A stretch of DNA of 64,000 nucleotides, from contig CBDHHD010000004.1 in assembly GCA_965263285.1 (NCBI GenBank), positions 434,001 to 498,000 on the forward strand, in the 5' to 3' direction. How positions within the stretch are numbered: the stretch's first letter is position 1; each line of letters begins with the position of its first letter. This document shows, piece after piece, positions 35,973 through 46,000 of the stretch. The translations under genes and the position numbers were made by a program. Source of the stretch: JASGCP01 sp965263285. Its GTDB lineage: Bacteria; Bacteroidota; Bacteroidia; Chitinophagales; Chitinophagaceae. The notes under the pieces were generated by a model. The model did not search any database. It had not been told where the DNA came from and worked only from the letters and a program-made list of their open reading frames with translations.

Positions 35973-35976
35973 ATCA

Positions 35977-37122
35977 TTAGCAATCTTTATATAAAGTAAG
36001 CTGTTGAGTAAATAAAGTTATTTTAGGATCTATTGCATCTAAAAAACCAGTTACTTGAATAGGTATAATAAGTGGCAAAGCGTTCCCATTTTTATTTTGA
36101 ATTTGAAGCATAGTAGGATCGGATAGGATCCATATATTAATGGTATCATTGTAAGGTGGGGTAAGATTAGGTATAGTAGATCGATAGTAAAAAGAATTTA
36201 ATGTATTAGCAGGACCAAAGTTAAGTGTATCTCCTGGGTTATATTTTTTATTGGTAATTGTAGAAAACAAAGTATCAGCAGACACAATAACAAAATTATT
36301 TGTGGTGAAATTAGGTTGATTTTGTATGGCTAAGTTAATAGTATCATTCACAAATTTTTGAACAGCTATTTGAGAAGGAGTGGCTTTAGCGGTAAAGGTA
36401 GGCACTACATTGAGTGAATATATAATATTAGCAGTATCTTGATATCCTGTGTTTATGATTAAATACTGTAGGGTATCTGCCCCGTTTGTATTTCTAGGTG
36501 TATAGCTAAGTAGTTGTTGTGCAGGAAAAGGGAAAGAAAAAGATTGATTAGGACCGTATGTTATATTTGAAAATGTAAGAGAGTCTCTTAAGACAATAAT
36601 GGTGAATGCGGGAGTTGGTAGATTGATAATAGGGGAAACTGCTAGGGATATGGTATCTGTGGTTCCAATAAATGGCGAGTTGGTTTGTATGCTTTGCTGT
36701 ATATTAAAACTATTGGTAATAGGCAAGGGTAAAGTAACAGGAATTGTTTGACCTGTATTAATACTGATAACATTAAATGTAATAGATTGGTTAAACTGAT
36801 AACTTTTAGTGCCATAATAGATAAGAGTATCCATCTGCCCTGATATGCCAATTGATATGTTTTTGTTTAAATAATATCGATTGTTTTTATAAAAGAAAAA
36901 AGTGTCTGTTGAAGAAACAAACCAATAGCTATCTACTACAAGGCGACCTAATATGTCTGTATAACCAGATGTTTGTAATATAATCGTGTCTGGCATTTTT
37001 ATAATTGTTGGTTTTTGCAAAATACTTACAGTAAAGGGTTTGGGGAAACTATTATTTAACTTTCTATTGCAAGAAAGAAAAATACTCATCACACATAAAA
37101 AGATATACAAAAAACGAGACAT
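35977..37122 (-). CDS. Lipoprotein with repeated beta-sandwich-like domains
   Basis: A 381-residue protein with a lipobox ending at FLSC near residue 18 (MSRFLYIFLCVMSIFLSC). The body contains three repeats of about 110 residues, each with a phrase like D-T-I-x-L then S-N-I-T-Y-G-P-N-Q or T-N-K-K-Y-N-P-G-D-T-L, followed by Y-R/T-P. The same repeat fills the N-terminal half of the Kelch lipoprotein at 18382. No enzyme motif is visible. A surface-exposed structural or binding protein is likely. It is first in the operon with the ThiF-like gene and tgt, although a functional link is doubtful. Confidence 0.75.
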   Translation of the reverse strand: MSRFLYIFLCVMSIFLSCNRKLNNSFPKPFTVSILQKPTIIKMPDTIILQTSGYTDILGRLVVDSYWFVSSTDTFFFYKNNRYYLNKNISIGISGQMDTLIYYGTKSYQFNQSITFNVISINTGQTIPVTLPLPITNSFNIQQSIQTNSPFIGTTDTISLAVSPIINLPTPAFTIIVLRDSLTFSNITYGPNQSFSFPFPAQQLLSYTPRNTNGADTLQYLIINTGYQDTANIIYSLNVVPTFTAKATPSQIAVQKFVNDTINLAIQNQPNFTTNNFVIVSADTLFSTITNKKYNPGDTLNFGPANTLNSFYYRSTIPNLTPPYNDTINIWILSDPTMLQIQNKNGNALPLIIPIQVTGFLDAIDPKITLFTQQLTLYKDC

Positions 37123-37205
37123 GAAATAGCAAATACAAATAAAAAATTAATACTTATAGCAAAGATAAGCGAATTGTTTAATATGGTTTTTTTTATGACA
37201 ATATG

Positions 37206-37652
37206 GGCTACATCTTTTTTTTGAGGTGCTGGGAGGGGGGATTTGTGTTTTTTGTAATTACTCAGGTATAGGTATAGGTTCATCATTTATTTTTTATATT
37301 CTTTTCTTTCTTTTGTCTTGATACAAAAGAAAGAAACAAAGAAAAAATCAAGCCTGCAGATAAAGAGCTACAAAACTACGGCTCGCTACGCTAGCGAGAA
37401 TGAATGGGAGGCGATTAGGTACGAATCGTTATGATGAGCTTATCCATAGGTATCTTTTATGTAAATACTTTTGCTCATCATAACGATTCATATATAAAAA
37501 TTCCCGCCTCCACATTCACGCTGGTCGCTTCGCTCACCTCGTTTTGTAACGCTCTTTATCTGAGGGCTGTCCTCATCAGACATTTCTTATTATTTCCATG
37601 TTTATATGTATTTAATAATCCATGCTTCCAGCACCTCAAAAAAAGATGTAGC
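37206..37652. repeat. Repeat core copy between the lipoprotein operon and smc
   Basis: It starts GGCTACATCTTTTTTTTGAG and ends CAAAAAAAGATGTAGC, five bases before the smc stop codon at 37658. The full core with hairpin is present. ACAATATG just before the left end may be a trace of the type-2 B end. Both adjacent genes are on the minus strand: smc ends here and the lipoprotein gene begins on the other side. Confidence 0.8.
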
Positions 37653-37657
37653 TTTTA

Positions 37658-40600
37658 TTATGCAGGTTCTAGCATAGCAAAGTCAACAGGCACTAATTTA
37701 GAAACACCAGGCTCTTGCATAGTTACACCATATATAACATCTACAAAACTCATGGTCAATTTATTGTGTGTTACTACAATAAATTGAGAATGTGCACTAA
37801 ACTCTTTCATCATATTGTTAAATTTATCGATATTAGTATCATCCAATGGAGCGTCAACTTCATCTAATATACAAAATGGAGCAGGTTTTACAAGATAGAT
37901 AGCAAATAATAGGGCAGTAGCAATGAGTGTTTTTTCGCCTGTGCTAAGCTGACTAACACTAGAAGGTTTTTTACCCCTTGGTTTGGCAATAATTTCAATT
38001 TCTGTTTCTGCGATATTATCAGGACTCATCAGTATAAGGTCGGCCGTATCTGTTTCTGTAAATAACGAGTGAAATACTTTCTTAAAATTCTCTCTTACGA
38101 TAGTAAAGGTGCTTAAAAACTGTTGATCAGCTACTGTTGATATTTCTTGAATAGTTTGCAATAAATTGTCTTTTGCCAATAACAAATCTTCTTTTTGCCC
38201 CATAATAAAATCAAATCTTTTTTTCTGTTCTTCAAAAGCGATAATAGCTTGTGGATTTACTTCTCCAATATTATCTATTTTTTTATTTGTCTTTTCTATT
38301 TGTTGTTGTATGTCTTCTAATGATAAATTATCATATGAGGTAGTTATATTTGTTACTGATTCAATATCTATTTTACATTCTGCCCGCAATCTTTCTTTAA
38401 TAGAAGTAAATCTAAGTTTTAACTCATTAAATTGGTCTTTAAGAATAGTTAATTGTTTTTCTGATAACTCTTTGGATTTATAAATGGCTTTTATTTTATT
38501 TTCTTTTTCTTGTACAACAGATCGTAATTGCTGATAAGTTTGTTCTAATCCTTGTATCACTTTTTCCTTAGATTCTTTTTCATGTAAAATATTTATTAAT
38601 AATTTTTGTATTTCTTCATCTTTTTGATGAGCAGATAATAGTTCATTATTTATGGAAGATAATTGTTCGTCGTTTTGCAATAGTTGTTGTTGAAATTGTT
38701 CTATTTGATTTTGTTTAATGTTTAATTCATTTAATAATGTATTTGCCTTATTTTGTTGTTTCACCAATTCAATTTGAAATTGATTGTATGCTTGCAAGGC
38801 TTGATAGTTATTTTTTTCGTATTGTATATATTGTTCTTCTATTTCAACAAAAGATTGTTTTTGTATTTGCAATTGCTCTTGCACTTGTTGATAGTTTTCT
38901 TTTAATTGTTGCATCGCCTGTTGTCTTTGACGCAATTGTTCTTCTATATCAATATAGCGTTTTTTTTGTTGGGTTTGAAGATGTTGTGCTTGCTCTAATT
39001 TATTTCTTAAAGAATTTAATTCTTGGTGGAGAGATTGTAATTTCTTCTCTTGTTCCTCAATTTCTTTTTGGTTTAGTTGTTGATTATATCCAACTATTTC
39101 TTGGTGCTTAACCTGAATAGACGATTGTAATTCTTTTGTTGTTTTTTCTTGTATATTAATATCTTCAAGTAATTTTTCTATATTTTTTGCTCTTCCTATT
39201 CGTTTGCCTTCGAATAAACCGATACTCCCTCCTGATACGATTGTTGTTTGCTGACAGTATTTACCATTTTGGGTTACTACTGTAACAGTGGGGGACATGT
39301 TTAATATAGGCTCTACGCCTTCATGTATGAATACATGCTGTAACAACAACTGTGCAAGTGGAATATAAGCAGTATCTATTTCAATTACATCTAATGCTTT
39401 AATAAAATTATCTTGATTAATCGAAGGGGCAGGAGTTACCACTATTTGATCTAGTATAAAAAAATGAGCTTTCCCTTTTTTTTGTTGGTCTAATAAATCA
39501 ATAGCTTTAAAAGCATCTTCTATATGAGGAACTACAAAGTAGTTAAGATACGATTCCAACACATTTTCTAAAGCTGTTCTGTATTTTTCTTTTACATATA
39601 AAATATCAGATAAAATAGGAATCTTTGCCTGTATAAATGAAGACTGCTTAGATAGAAACTTTAAGCTTTCTGGATATCCTTCCATTTTATCTACCATGCT
39701 TTTAAGTAAATTGTATTCATTTCTTTTTGCGTCTAACAATCTATTTTCTTGAGAAAGTTGTGATCTATACTGCTCTAATATTTCTTGTGATTGCAATATT
39801 TTTTCTTTTGCACTTGCTTGAATAGAAAGTAAAGAGTCCAATGCTTCTTTTGTGTTTTTAATTTGTATTTCTTTTGCTTGCTCTTGACTAGTAGCTTGCG
39901 TAAATGCCGCTTCTTGTTGTTGGGCATCATTGGATAGTTGTAATAAGTTTCGTTGTAAATTTTCAATATTTACATTAGCAATAGCTATTTTCTTTTCTTC
40001 TTCATACCCTCTTTGTTGTATATCTTGCAACTGCGATCTTTTTTCTTCTCTTTGTATTTTGTGTGTTTGAAAAACAATATTGCTTTGCTCTTTTACTTCT
40101 TTTAATTCAATTTCTCTATCTTTTAACGCTATAAAATTTTGACTTTCTTCTTGATATTTTTTTTGTGTTAATTCAATAGTTTTTACTAGTTCGCTTACCT
40201 TATTTTCTAAATCGCTATGTAATTGTTGTTTGCTTATTTGTTTTTCTTTTAAAAAAGATACGCTTTGTTGTATAAGGCTTTTTTCATTTTCTTGTTTTTG
40301 ACAATACTGTATAAAAGCATTAAATTCTCGTTGATATGCTTGTAATTCTTTTTCTTTATCTATAAATTGTATCTTGTCTTGTAAAACCTCCGCTTCTTGA
40401 AGTGCAATAGACGCCTCCATTTCTACAATGGCGTCTGTTTCTTTTTTTTCATCTTCTTGTAATTGATTATAAGAAGACTGAAAAGAAGACTGGGTTATCT
40501 TCGCCAATGCAATAGAAAGAGAGGTATATGTTTTTTTTAGTTCTATATATTTTTCTGTTTTTTTTGCTTCTATTTCTAATTTTTTACATTCGTTATTTAC

Positions 40601-41191
40601 ATCAGCATGATAATCTTCTATACGCAACAAGCTTTGCTCTACTATCTCTAATTGCCTTTCTGTTTCTTTTTTTCTTGTTTTGTAAACAGTAACCCCTGCA
40701 GCTTGTTCTAACATCTTTCTTCTTGCATTATCTTTATCTTTTAGGATATCATTAACCATATTTAGTTCAATGATAGAGTAATTATCACTTCCCAAACCTG
40801 TTTCTATTAATAGATTTTGAATATCTTTTAACCTACAGCTTACATCATTGAGACGATATTCACTTTCTCCACTTTTATAAAAACGACGTGTAATGGTTAC
40901 TATATTAAAATCAGTAGGAAGTAGATTTTTTGTATTTTCGAAAGTAAGCGAGACTTCTGCCATATTGCTAGCAATGCGGTGCTTAGAACCATTAAATAGT
41001 AATGATTCAAGATTTTCGCTTCGCAGTGTAGATGTTTTTTGCTCTCCAATAACCCAACGAATACTATCAATAATATTGCTTTTTCCACAACCATTAGGTC
41101 CAATGATGCCAGTAATAGGATTATCGAATTGAACTATTGTTTTATCTGCAAAACTTTTAAAACCTTTAATTTCTAAACTTTTTAGTCGCAT
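37658..41191 (-). CDS. smc: Chromosome segregation SMC protein
   Basis: An 1177-residue condensin ATPase. The N-terminus has the Walker A motif GPNGCGKSNIIDSIRWVIGEQ (residues about 32-52). Two long coiled coils (about 165-500 and 660-1010) flank a hinge (about 510-650, with VVPHIEDAFKAIDLL and IVSGGSIGLFEGKRIGR). The C-terminal head has the signature QLSTGEKTLIATALLFAIYL and Walker B FCILDEVDAPLDD. The fold-back dimer organises and segregates the chromosome at origins. Length and all motifs are normal. A TAAATTTG box on the minus strand at 41228-41235 may be its promoter. Confidence 0.96.
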   Translation of the reverse strand: MRLKSLEIKGFKSFADKTIVQFDNPITGIIGPNGCGKSNIIDSIRWVIGEQKTSTLRSENLESLLFNGSKHRIASNMAEVSLTFENTKNLLPTDFNIVTITRRFYKSGESEYRLNDVSCRLKDIQNLLIETGLGSDNYSIIELNMVNDILKDKDNARRKMLEQAAGVTVYKTRKKETERQLEIVEQSLLRIEDYHADVNNECKKLEIEAKKTEKYIELKKTYTSLSIALAKITQSSFQSSYNQLQEDEKKETDAIVEMEASIALQEAEVLQDKIQFIDKEKELQAYQREFNAFIQYCQKQENEKSLIQQSVSFLKEKQISKQQLHSDLENKVSELVKTIELTQKKYQEESQNFIALKDREIELKEVKEQSNIVFQTHKIQREEKRSQLQDIQQRGYEEEKKIAIANVNIENLQRNLLQLSNDAQQQEAAFTQATSQEQAKEIQIKNTKEALDSLLSIQASAKEKILQSQEILEQYRSQLSQENRLLDAKRNEYNLLKSMVDKMEGYPESLKFLSKQSSFIQAKIPILSDILYVKEKYRTALENVLESYLNYFVVPHIEDAFKAIDLLDQQKKGKAHFFILDQIVVTPAPSINQDNFIKALDVIEIDTAYIPLAQLLLQHVFIHEGVEPILNMSPTVTVVTQNGKYCQQTTIVSGGSIGLFEGKRIGRAKNIEKLLEDINIQEKTTKELQSSIQVKHQEIVGYNQQLNQKEIEEQEKKLQSLHQELNSLRNKLEQAQHLQTQQKKRYIDIEEQLRQRQQAMQQLKENYQQVQEQLQIQKQSFVEIEEQYIQYEKNNYQALQAYNQFQIELVKQQNKANTLLNELNIKQNQIEQFQQQLLQNDEQLSSINNELLSAHQKDEEIQKLLINILHEKESKEKVIQGLEQTYQQLRSVVQEKENKIKAIYKSKELSEKQLTILKDQFNELKLRFTSIKERLRAECKIDIESVTNITTSYDNLSLEDIQQQIEKTNKKIDNIGEVNPQAIIAFEEQKKRFDFIMGQKEDLLLAKDNLLQTIQEISTVADQQFLSTFTIVRENFKKVFHSLFTETDTADLILMSPDNIAETEIEIIAKPRGKKPSSVSQLSTGEKTLIATALLFAIYLVKPAPFCILDEVDAPLDDTNIDKFNNMMKEFSAHSQFIVVTHNKLTMSFVDVIYGVTMQEPGVSKLVPVDFAMLEPA

Positions 41192-41572
41192 ATCTTTTGT
41201 TAAAAAACAATCATATTTTTAAAATTACAAATTTACATTGATTTTTTTAGGATTTTATATTGTGAATAACTTTTGACTAAATCTTTTTATATTTCATCAT
41301 AACGATATAACGATTCATAGATAGCAAGAATATATAATTAATTAAAGTAATTATTGAACAATATTATCAAAGAGGAAAAGGTTGAGAACATAAGAATGTA
41401 AGAATATATTTGTATAAATTTCCTATAATTAACATTATGTTAAGTTTGTTTTTTTACTCTAATTTGAAGGAGCAAATTACAAAAAAATGAGTTTTACTAT
41501 TTAACTGTTGAATTCAAGTAATAAAGACAACTTTGTTTTTATTTTTTAAGTGCTAATATAAGAGCTATAACT
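41192..41572. other. Gene-free stretch upstream of smc
   Basis: About 380 bases with the possible smc promoter box (TAAATTTG, minus strand, 41228-41235) and a short CATCATAACGATATAACGATTC echo of the repeat hairpin at about 41296. Nothing else is recognisable. Confidence 0.5.
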
Positions 41573-42023
41573 ACTCCAATTAAATACATATAAACATGGA
41601 AATAATAGGAAATATCTGATGAGGACTGCCCTCAGATAAAGAGCGTTACAAAACGAGGTGAGCGAAGCGACCAGCGAGAATGTGGAGGCGGAAGTTTTTA
41701 TACATGAATCGTTATGATGAGCAAAAGTATTTGCATAAAAGATCACTATGGACAAGCTCATCATAACGATTCATACCTAACCGCCTCCCATTCATTCTCG
41801 CTAGCGTAGCGAGCCGTAGTTTTGTAGCTCTTTATCTGCAGGCTTGATTTTTTCTTTGTTTCTTTCTTTTGTATCAAGACAAAAGAAAGAAAAGGATATA
41901 AAAAATAAATGATGAACCTATACCTGAGCAATTACAAAAACATAAATATCCCCCAGCACCTCAAAAAAAGATGTAGCCTTTTAGTAAACTAAATTTTTCC
42001 TCACACTAAATTTAGTTATGCCA
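41573..42023. mobile_element. Type-2 element, left end lost
   Basis: The core begins at about 41573 inside the usual sequence (ATACATATAAACATGGAAAT), so the left terminal repeat and B end are missing. The right part is complete: CCTCAAAAAAAGATGTAGCC, the short A arm, and ACTAAATTTAGTTATGCC ending at 42023. It directly abuts the IS1380-type element. Confidence 0.75.
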
Positions 42024-42094
42024 AAAAATAAGGTATAAAGTATTGATAATCAAAATTGGGTAATTATTTTTGCTGGTAATAAAATCTTACCTGT

Positions 42095-42802
42095 ATGAAG
42101 CATAAATATTCAAATAAACCAGTTACTCCTTGGGGGGGTATGAAAGAGATGAAGGTATTGATTGATAAGATACAAGAATTAGGCATACCCGAGAGTAAAA
42201 GTAATAATAAGATTAATGGGGTAAATATTATTGAATTTTTTTGGGTATCTATTTGGATAGGATGTAGTAAATTTAGCCACACAACTGTTGTAAGAATGGA
42301 TGAAGTAATTAGATCAATATTTGGATGGAAACTAGTAGCATCAGGCACTAGTGTAGGTAGATATTTCAAGAAGTTTACTATAAAAAGTAATCGCAATTTT
42401 TTTCTTGGATTATATCAATGGTTTTTTGAGAGTATTAAATTTGATAATTATACATTAGATATAGATAGCAGTGTCATTACTAGATAGGGGAATCAAGAAG
42501 GAGCTAAGCGAGGGTATAACCCCACTAAAAAAGGGAGGAATTCACATCATCCTTTATTTGCTTTTATTAGTGAATTACGAATGGTGGCTAATTGTTGGAA
42601 CAGAAGTGGCAATACATCAAGTTCGAATAATTGTATAGCTTTTTTAGATGAGACATTTGAGATATTAAAAGGTAAAAAGATAAAATTGTTTAGAGCAGAT
42701 AGTGGATTCTGTTCACAAAATATTTTAAAGTATTTAGAAGAGAAAAACATTTCTTATGTAATGAGTGGCAAACTTTTTCTTCAGCTTTCTCAATCTTGGT
42801 AA
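42095..42802 (+). pseudogene. IS1380-like transposase fragment
   Basis: The first part, MKHKYSNKPVTPWGGMKEMKV ... LIDKIQELGIPESKSNNKIN ... FWVSIWIGCSKFSHTTVVRM, has the N-terminal features of IS1380-type DDE transposases, with the first catalytic aspartate in LDIDSSVITR. Past the stop it continues GNQEGAKRGYNPTKKGRNSH, HPLFAFISELRMVANCWNRS and LFRADSGFCSQNILKYLEEK, where RADSGFC supplies the second aspartate. About 200 C-terminal residues are missing. Not functional. Confidence 0.8.
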
Positions 42803-42877
42803 TCGCAAAATCTGATGCAACATTTAGCATCGTTTGTATAAAATTTAAAATATCTTTTTCTTGCATATAAAATTGTT

Positions 42878-42909
42878 TTTGCAAATATTTATTTTCTTTT
42901 GTATTTTTG
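42878..42909 (+). promoter_or_regulatory. Outward promoter in the IS1380-type B end, facing the NRPS-PKS 3' end
   Basis: TTTG (42878-42881), a 20-base spacer and TATTTTTG (42902-42909), the same arrangement as at 23945 and 16761. Transcription would run into the 3' end of the minus-strand NRPS-PKS gene in antisense. Confidence 0.6.
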
Positions 42910-42989
42910 CATAGTCCCTCACACTAAATTTAGTTATACCTTTTTTTTAGGGGGAGTATAAATAAGATTGTATAAATAGATGTCATGCT

Positions 42990-43018
42990 TCACAAAGCCC
43001 TTAGCACCTCAAAAAATG
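42990..43018. repeat. Remnant of a repeat-core right end
   Basis: TTAGCACCTCAAAAAATGAT followed by ATAGTC is a diverged copy of the core's terminal repeat, directly before the NRPS-PKS stop codon. Confidence 0.6.
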
Positions 43019-43026
43019 ATATAGTC

Positions 43027-46000
43027 TCATTCCTTTATCTTTGCATTTAAAATTTCTATTATTTTATTCTGACCTACTTCTAATATACTATAATGTGTTG
43101 CTCCTTCTATTTCAAAGTTATCTATGTTGCCCCCACAAAAATCTCTCCACCCACAAAATTTATCCCTGTTTGCTTCTGAGCCTCTATCTTCCTCTACAAT
43201 AGATGCCTTGCATATAATCATATCCAATTGTTCAGTCTTAGGCATTTGATATCCAAAAAGACAAGTCATTAGTTTCCACGCACATGATAAAAAATGATCT
43301 ATTTGTTCCTTATTATTCAACTCTTGCAAAACCTTTTGATATTTTTCTATTTGCATACCTTGCACTTCATCAAATTGTTGCCTATTGTGATATGCTTCTT
43401 TATAATATGCCCACCCATCAAAAGTTACTACAGTTACTAATTTGCCCATTCTCTCTAACATAGACCCAACGCCATATGCTAATACTCCACCCATTGAAGA
43501 ACCCGCTAAATAATATTTTTCAGCTAAGGGGTTTACTTTAAGCACCTCAGCTAAATATATCATAACTAATTCCTCCATCTTATTAACCTCTATTAACTGA
43601 TCTCCATATACATTAATATTTTGTATACCATAACAATTATATTCCTCTGAAATTCCTTGTGCAATATTCATATAACCTCCTACTGTACCTAATACCGCAT
43701 GAAAAAAGAAAATATTCTTACTCTTATCGCTTCCCTCCCTTAAAAGAACCAAAATATTACCCCTATACAAGCTTCCTACAGTATGCTTATTATCATCTTT
43801 ACTACTGTCCCTATCCCCTATTTTCCTCTCTTTTTCTTGTTCTAAATATTTCGATAACTTATCTATACTATCATAACGCAATAACTCTCCCATCGTAATC
43901 TCATACCCTAAATTCTTTATCTTTGTTAAAAGCTGTATTAATCGTAACGAAGTCCCTCCCATTTTAGAAAATGAATCTACCTCAGATATCTCCTCATAGC
44001 CTAATACTAATTGATAGACTTGTTTTACTTCCTCCTCGACGGAAAGACAACCTCGTTGCTCTTCCAAAACGCCCTGCTCCCTTGATTTAACCAACATATC
44101 TATGCTACTATCTGCATGTAAGCCTACTATCTCTTGTTCATACATCACATACAACTGCTTGTCAAAGCAATACACAGGAACATCTACCCATTTGGGCTCT
44201 CCTACTCTCTCTAAATGCAATTCCGACCATGAAACCTTAACCCCTAACGACCATAACATACCCCATATTTCCAAGCGATTAAAAACCTTAGCTACGTCTT
44301 CCTTACCCTGTTCTCTCTGTAATCTACTGGGTAATAACGATAACACTTTTGCCTTGGCATTGGTGTCTTGTATAAAACTGCACAAACCAGAACCTGCTCC
44401 TATCTCTATAAACACTGCTTCGGGCATCTCTAACAATACCCTGTCTATGCCCTTACTAAATTCTACTTTACTACACATTTGATCGCCCCAATACACACCA
44501 CTCTTTGCCCTCTTTTCACTTAACCAATCCCCATTGATGCAACTCATTAACCGAATAGAAAGTTGCCTTGCCTTTCGCTTTTCTATTGCCTCACTAAATA
44601 ACTGACCCGTTTTTCGCATCTTTTCGGAATGTACCAATCCAAGCACCTCTATACATCTACTTTCAACCCCCTTATTCTTGCAATATTCCCGAAAATCCTC
44701 TAATATTATCCTGTCTCCTAATACGACAAAAGAGGCAGGGCTATTCTCTAATACTAACTCTAACTTCTCTCTCTTATCATATCCCACATATACATCCTTA
44801 CTGCCCTGTACTGACAATAAAACACCCGCGGGCATTTTCTCCATCAATCTACTCCGCTCTATCACTAAACATAATCCATCTTCTAATGTCCATAAACCAG
44901 ACCATATAGCACCTATCAACTCTCCTAAACTATGCCCCATGATCGCACTCGCTTCTATACCATCACTCTTTAATACACTTGCTATGCCATACTCTAATAT
45001 GAATATCGATGCATGAATATAATCCATTCCTTTCACTTCCCTTTTTTTAGATGAACTATAATAATATGATGGATACAATACCTCTCGATAATCAAAATCA
45101 TAATATAACTGAGTAATCTCCAAACATCTATCAACTGCTTGTCTAAATACCGCATTATCTCTATACCACTCATAACCAGCATTCGGATACCATGACCCTT
45201 GACCATCAAATAAAAAAACAAAATGCGGTAATACTTCCTTCTCTTGTATCTTACTTGTAGGTAATGGTAAACTTAGCTGCTGTTGCAATGTAGCAACACT
45301 ACTTGCTACTATATACCTTCTATACCTAAACCCTTCCTTTCTCTCTAACAAACTATAACTCATATCTCTTAATGACTTATCACCTACTCTCACTATATAT
45401 TTTTGCAATGCCTCTTGATATAAATCTAATGACTTCGTACTCTCGGCAGACATCACAAACAAATAAGCTACTGATGTATCTTGATAATCATCCATATTTA
45501 TACACTCTTCTTTAACCTGATCGGACTCCTGTACTACCAGATGTACATTCGTGCCACCTACCCCAAATGAACTCACTCCTGCTGTTCGCAAACCCTTCTC
45601 CTTTCGTATCCATGGACGATTATGTTTACTTACCTCAAAGCAAGTCTTCTCTATCGCTATATGAGGATTTATCTTCTCAAAATTGGGCTGACCAGGTATC
45701 ATCTCCTTTTGCAACATTAACAGAACCTTTATGAGACCTGCCATTCCCGCTACTGCGTCTGTATGACCTATATTCGCTTTAACACTTCCTAACAATATCT
45801 TCTTAACACCGTGATTCTCCTTCCGTATTTCTCTTACTCCCTCTATTGCCTGATACAATCCCTCTACCTCTATTGGATCTCCTAATGCCGTAGCAGTACC
45901 ATGACACTCTATATAATCTAAATCCTCAAGTATTGTTTTTGAATACAAATGCGCTTCAGCAATACATGCTGACTGACCCTGTACTGATGGTGCTGTATAG

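Larger units (their letters stand above)
42024..42943 (+). mobile_element. Decayed IS1380-type insertion sequence
   Basis: The transposase reading frame (from 42095) is cut by an in-frame TAG at 42485-42487 and loses its C-terminal half near 42785, where sequence jumps to the 3' end of the element. The right end at 42919-42943 reads CCTCACACTAAATTTAGTTA then TACC, the type-2 terminal repeat. The left end next to 42024 is not recognisable. This links type-2 repeats to IS1380-type transposition. Confidence 0.75.
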
